From the NCBI GenBank assembly GCA_023413275.1, contig JAEZPX010000074.1, positions 1 to 10,686 on the forward strand: a stretch of 10,686 nucleotides of DNA, given 5' to 3'. A program made the position numbers and the translations under genes. A model generated the notes under the pieces. It saw only the letters and a list, made by a program, of their open reading frames with translations. It was not told where the DNA came from and ran no database searches. Shown here piece by piece: positions 8,530 through 10,686 of the stretch (positions within the stretch are counted from its first letter, which is position 1; each line of letters opens with the position of its first letter). This DNA is from Bacillota bacterium. GTDB taxonomy: Bacteria > Bacillota > Clostridia > Lachnospirales > Anaerotignaceae.

Positions 8530-9054
8530 ATTCTAAATAAAGAGGGTTCTAAATTTAAAATTTTTGAAGTTGAATCAGAATCAGAATTAATTGTCGTATG
8601 TAACGAAAAACAATCGATTATTTTAGGATTAGATTCTGAAAGTAAAAAGAAGTTCTATTTTATCGAATTTCAACAACAGAATGCAGAAAGGTTCTTTGGA
8701 TTGGTTAACGGAGGACATGGAATTGAACCAACTGTGGTTAAAATTGAAAAAAAAGGTTTGGCAATAATATCATCTGATAAGTCTGTTTATTTAGTTGATT
8801 TAAATGATTTACACAGTATCACTCAAGTTATTTGTGAGTCCTTAGTTTATGATGTTCTTCTGACTCAAGGTAATTCGAGTCAAATTCTAATTATATGTGA
8901 ATTAGAAGTAAGGTGCCTTTCTATAGCTGGGTCTCAAATTTGGAGATATGATTGTGATATTATCAGTGAATTTAAACTCTATGAAAATCATTTAGAGATA
9001 TTTACTGATGATGGTGATGTTAAGATTTCTTTGGAAGACGGAAGTTTATTGTAG
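8527..9054 (+). CDS. Putative immunity protein for the RHS toxin, beta-rich
   Basis: This gene encodes a 175-residue acidic protein with no signal peptide and no membrane segment, so it should stay in the cytosol. I do not recognise a named family. Repeated short beta hairpins stand out: GLAIISSDKSVYLVDLNDL (residues 77-95), then a blade ending ICELEVRCLSIAGSQIWRYD (123-142), and HLEIFTDDGDVKISLEDGS (155-173). These resemble PQQ- or WD-like propeller blades, although three blades are too few for a closed propeller. Its position, with a one-base overlap immediately behind a polymorphic toxin tip, is the standard place for the cognate immunity gene. It probably binds and blocks the tip at 8231-8524. 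An unrelated downstream gene is less likely given the coupling. Confidence 0.75.
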   Translation: MILNKEGSKFKIFEVESESELIVVCNEKQSIILGLDSESKKKFYFIEFQQQNAERFFGLVNGGHGIEPTVVKIEKKGLAIISSDKSVYLVDLNDLHSITQVICESLVYDVLLTQGNSSQILIICELEVRCLSIAGSQIWRYDCDIISEFKLYENHLEIFTDDGDVKISLEDGSLL

Positions 9055-9155
9055 GTGATTAAAGCAAATCACTTACAAAGCACATGGAAAAATGGTTGGG
9101 AAGCAATCTTAACTCCTTTTTGGTACTACAACTATCTAGATTTTAGTCGTCGACA

Positions 9156-9185
9156 TTGTCAACGAGGAGTATCATGTGTTATAAT
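9156..9185 (+). promoter_or_regulatory. Vegetative sigma-A promoter upstream of decayed recombinase
   Basis: The -35 TTGTCA (9156-9161) and -10 TATAAT (9180-9185) are separated by 18 bp, and a TGT (9177-9179) gives an extended -10. Transcription would begin near 9192 and run into the recombinase remnant starting at 9292. It is the best promoter seen in the window. It is well conserved while the gene behind it is destroyed. Confidence 0.65.
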
Positions 9186-9225
9186 CCGGTCGCAACGTAC
9201 TGAGAGGTAAAATAGAATAAAAATT

Positions 9226-9256
9226 CGTGAAAGTCCTTAGCGCCTATTAGTTCACG
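9226..9256 (+). repeat. Leader hairpin between promoter and recombinase remnant
   Basis: CGTGAA (9226-9231) pairs with TTCACG (9251-9256) around a 19-nt loop, inside the roughly 100-nt leader of the promoter at 9156-9185. There is no T-run after it, so it is not a terminator. The right arm continues as TTCACGGC, an 8-mer that recurs at 9660 and 9682. Confidence 0.4.
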
Positions 9257-9291
9257 GCTTTTCGTATCCATAATTGAGAAAAGAGATTGAT

Positions 9292-9595
9292 ATGAAAAAA
9301 CTTATAAGAATAGTACCTGTCAAGGATATCTTGACGCTGCTGTTTTTATTGAGCGACAGAACACTCTGACACTGGAAATGGAGGTGGTGAAAAAACAGAA
9401 GAACCAGTTGCTGTAGGATAACGAATTTGAAAGAGAAATCAGATAAATGGAAGATTTACTGTAGCTTGTTTGCAGACAGCCGCAAATACAGAAGAATATG
9501 ATGAGGATTTATTTTTACAGACAGTGAAGCGGGTAGTGGTTCAAAAAAAGAATTCCGTTACCTTTAGAAATGGATTAGAGCGTAGTCAGGTATGA
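9292..9595 (+). pseudogene. Decayed large serine recombinase (internal deletion, stops, frameshift)
   Basis: The ATG at 9292 opens MKKLIRIVP, similar to the usual N-terminus of Tn4451/TndX-type recombinases and to the MKKVRYIP of the intact gene at 9846. It is then joined directly, in another frame, to what looks like the C-terminal part of such a protein: DAAVFIERQNTLTLEMEVVK from 9333, followed by KKQKNQLL and EFEREIR. In-frame stops occur at 9414 (TAG), 9444 (TAA) and 9462 (TAG), each at a place where Gln would be plausible. After one more frame change the tail resumes (from about 9476) as TAANTEEYDEDLFLQTVKRV, then VTFRNGLE, stopping at 9593-9595. This tail (acidic helix, LFLQTVKRVVV, VTFRxxNGLE) is the usual C-terminus of the family. 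The catalytic domain is missing, so no active product is possible. The C-terminal identification is firm. The N-terminal stub is less certain. Confidence 0.75.
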
Positions 9596-9679
9596 AAGGA
9601 AAGGAGCCTTGAGTTTTTTATGTGATAAATTTGAATTTCCGCCAAGGCATCACTAGCTTTTCACGGCATCATTATTGCA

Positions 9680-9730
9680 ACTTCACGGCATGTGGAGTCC
9701 ATAGCCCTGTTGCATCGGAAAAACAGCTAA
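9680..9730 (+). pseudogene. Possible 3' end fragment of a 23S rRNA uracil-C5 methyltransferase (RumA/RlmD-like) gene
   Basis: The frame 9680-9730 reads TSRHVESIALLHRKNS and stops at TAA. The pattern T-x-x-HVE-[ST]-[IV]-x-LL-x-R, a few residues before the stop, is the characteristic C-terminus of RumA/RlmCD-type rRNA methyltransferases. Residues upstream in the same frame (SLAFHGIIIA) do not look like that family, so the similarity begins abruptly. The 3' end of rumA is a known integration site for Gram-positive mobile elements, and a serine recombinase gene begins 116 bp downstream. The match covers only about 16 residues and could be chance. Confidence 0.35.
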
Positions 9731-9758
9731 AAACAACTAAATATAATGTGCTATGATT

Positions 9759-9794
9759 AAGGATATGAGAGTAGATGCTTTCATGTCCTTTTTT
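9759..9794 (+). terminator. Rho-independent terminator-like hairpin before the intact recombinase
   Basis: AAGGATATGA (9759-9768) pairs with TCATGTCCTT (9781-9790), giving a 10-bp stem with one G:U pair and a 12-nt loop, followed by TTTT (9791-9794) that continues the T-rich right arm. It would stop transcription from the decayed zone before ATG 9846. It could instead be the native terminator of the gene ending at 9730. Confidence 0.6.
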
Positions 9795-9845
9795 ATTATG
9801 AATGAGAGTAAACTTTTATCCCATAGAACGCAAGGTGAAGCATAG

Positions 9846-10686
9846 ATGAAAAAAGTCCGCTACATTCCAGCAAAACCAATTAAATCACGAAAACTTAGAG
9901 TAGCTGCTTATTGCCGCGTTAGTACTTCAGTGCCAGTACAAATGGGTAGTCTTGAAATTCAAATTAAGACTTATACTCAGATGATTGAGAGTTGTTCTGA
10001 TTGGATTTTTGTTGGTGTATTTTATGATATTGGTAGCGGATTACGACGAAGTGGAAGAACAGGACTAGATTCATTATTAAAAAAAGCTAAAAGAGGCAAG
10101 GTGGATTATATATTAACCAAGTCTATTAGTAGGGTTTCTAGAGATACGTTGGAATTACTAAAGATTATAAGATTTTTAAGAGAGAGAGGAATCAATATGT
10201 ACTTTGAAAATGAAGATTTGGATTCGATTAAACAAGAAAAGGAATTTGAGATTACACTTCGCAGTATGCTTGCACAAGATGAAAGTAGAAACATCAGTGA
10301 GAATATTCAATGGGGATTTCAGAGAAAGTTTGAAAAAGGGGATATCTTCACAAAGTATAAGAATTTCATGGGATACACCTGTGTTGACGGTGAAATTGTC
10401 ATTGTGCCAGAACAAGCTGAAATTGTAAGAAAGATATTTAAATTGTATTTGCAAGGGTTAACATTCGGTCAGATTAAAACATACTTGGAATCCATGGGGA
10501 TAAAAACTGTCACCGGAAATGATCATTGGGACACAACGACAATTCAGAAAATGCTAAAAAATGAAAAGTATATTGGTGATGCCCTTCTACAAAAAACATA
10601 TACAGTTGATTTCCTTTCTAAAAAGCGAGTAAAGAATAATGGCATTGTTCCCCAGTATTACGTAGAAAACAGCCATGAGCCTATCA
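9846..10686 (+). CDS. Large serine recombinase, Tn4451/TndX-like (3' end beyond window)
   Basis: ATG 9846 is preceded by AAGGTG (9832-9837) at 8 nt and by an in-frame stop directly upstream, so this start is secure. All 280 visible codons are open. The resolvase N-terminal domain begins RVAAYCRVST, with nucleophile Ser26. It continues with DIGSG (61-65), Arg71 (GRTGLD) and TKSISRVSR with active-site Arg96 and Arg99. ESRNISENIQWGF marks the start of the linker helix. The recombinase domain begins near residue 165 (YKNFMGYTCVDGE) and runs through PEQAEIVRKIF, LKNEKYIGDALLQKTYTVDF and KKRVKNNG. The zinc ribbon and coiled-coil end lie outside the window. Such enzymes insert and excise mobile elements by a Ser-DNA intermediate, usually at an attachment site next to their own gene. 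The remnant at 9292-9595 belongs to the same family, so this was probably a tandem recombinase cluster. Confidence 0.95.
   Translation, partial: MKKVRYIPAKPIKSRKLRVAAYCRVSTSVPVQMGSLEIQIKTYTQMIESCSDWIFVGVFYDIGSGLRRSGRTGLDSLLKKAKRGKVDYILTKSISRVSRDTLELLKIIRFLRERGINMYFENEDLDSIKQEKEFEITLRSMLAQDESRNISENIQWGFQRKFEKGDIFTKYKNFMGYTCVDGEIVIVPEQAEIVRKIFKLYLQGLTFGQIKTYLESMGIKTVTGNDHWDTTTIQKMLKNEKYIGDALLQKTYTVDFLSKKRVKNNGIVPQYYVENSHEPI

Larger units (their letters stand above)
9055..9845. other. Non-coding, decayed mobile-element zone
   Basis: No intact gene is found on either strand in these 791 bases. Bases 9055-9155 hold nothing I recognise apart from a short 6-bp hairpin (GTGATT/AATCAC, 9055-9072). 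The rest contains the promoter, leader hairpin, recombinase remnant, methyltransferase-like fragment and terminator described separately. Base composition and the three internal stops show relaxed selection, in contrast to the intact genes on both sides. Confidence 0.7.

Noticed and set aside
9055..9072. Terminator directly after the immunity gene
   Set aside because: The stem is only 6 AT-containing base pairs and no T-run follows.
9292..9366. A real 24-codon gene starting MKKLIRIVPVKD
   Set aside because: Better explained as the N-terminal stub of the decayed recombinase. The peptide has no independent features.
9596..9620. Terminator before TTTTTT at 9614-9619
   Set aside because: Only a 4-bp stem (AAGG/CCTT) can be formed upstream of the T-run.
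9710..9747. Promoter TTGCAT...TATAAT upstream of the intact recombinase
   Set aside because: The spacer is about 26 bp, and the terminator-like hairpin follows immediately.
10204..10428. Plus-strand 74-codon frame and minus-strand frames near 10106-10454
   Set aside because: They lie out of frame within the clearly coding serine recombinase.

Overview
The window is AT-rich, has strong GGAGG-type ribosome binding sites, and encodes a Sec-secreted surface protein, a secreted RHS protein and a Tn4451/TndX-type serine recombinase. This points to a low-GC Gram-positive, most likely a Clostridia (Lachnospiraceae-like) gut or anaerobe genome. The genus cannot be fixed from sequence alone. All real genes lie on the + strand.

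Layout. (1) 1-1721 is the 3' part of a large secreted or surface protein with GLUG repeats, two fibronectin type III domains, a second GLUG block and a cohesin-like C-terminal domain. (2) 1763-8527 is an intact 2254-residue polymorphic toxin: signal peptide, I9-type propeptide, complete subtilisin (S8) protease, helical linker, a long YD/RHS shell, RHS core, and a variable C-terminal tip. (3) 8527-9054 encodes a 175-residue cytosolic, beta-rich protein that overlaps the toxin gene by one base and is the presumed immunity protein. (4) 9055-9845 is a non-coding, decayed mobile-element zone. It holds a good vegetative promoter, a leader hairpin, the wreck of a serine recombinase gene, a short peptide resembling the 3' end of an rRNA uracil methyltransferase gene, and a terminator-like hairpin. 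(5) 9846-10686 is the 5' part of an intact large serine recombinase that runs off the window.

How it fits together. Genes 1 and 2 are 41 bp apart with no terminator between them and are probably co-transcribed. Genes 2 and 3 are translationally coupled. The working model is a secreted antagonism module: a surface or adhesive partner, an RHS toxin carrying its own protease, and immunity. It sits directly beside serine recombinases, so it may lie at the edge of a mobile or island region. The most notable points are the subtilisin-RHS-toxin fusion, a toxin tip I cannot assign to a named family, and the layered recombinase remnants and possible attachment site.
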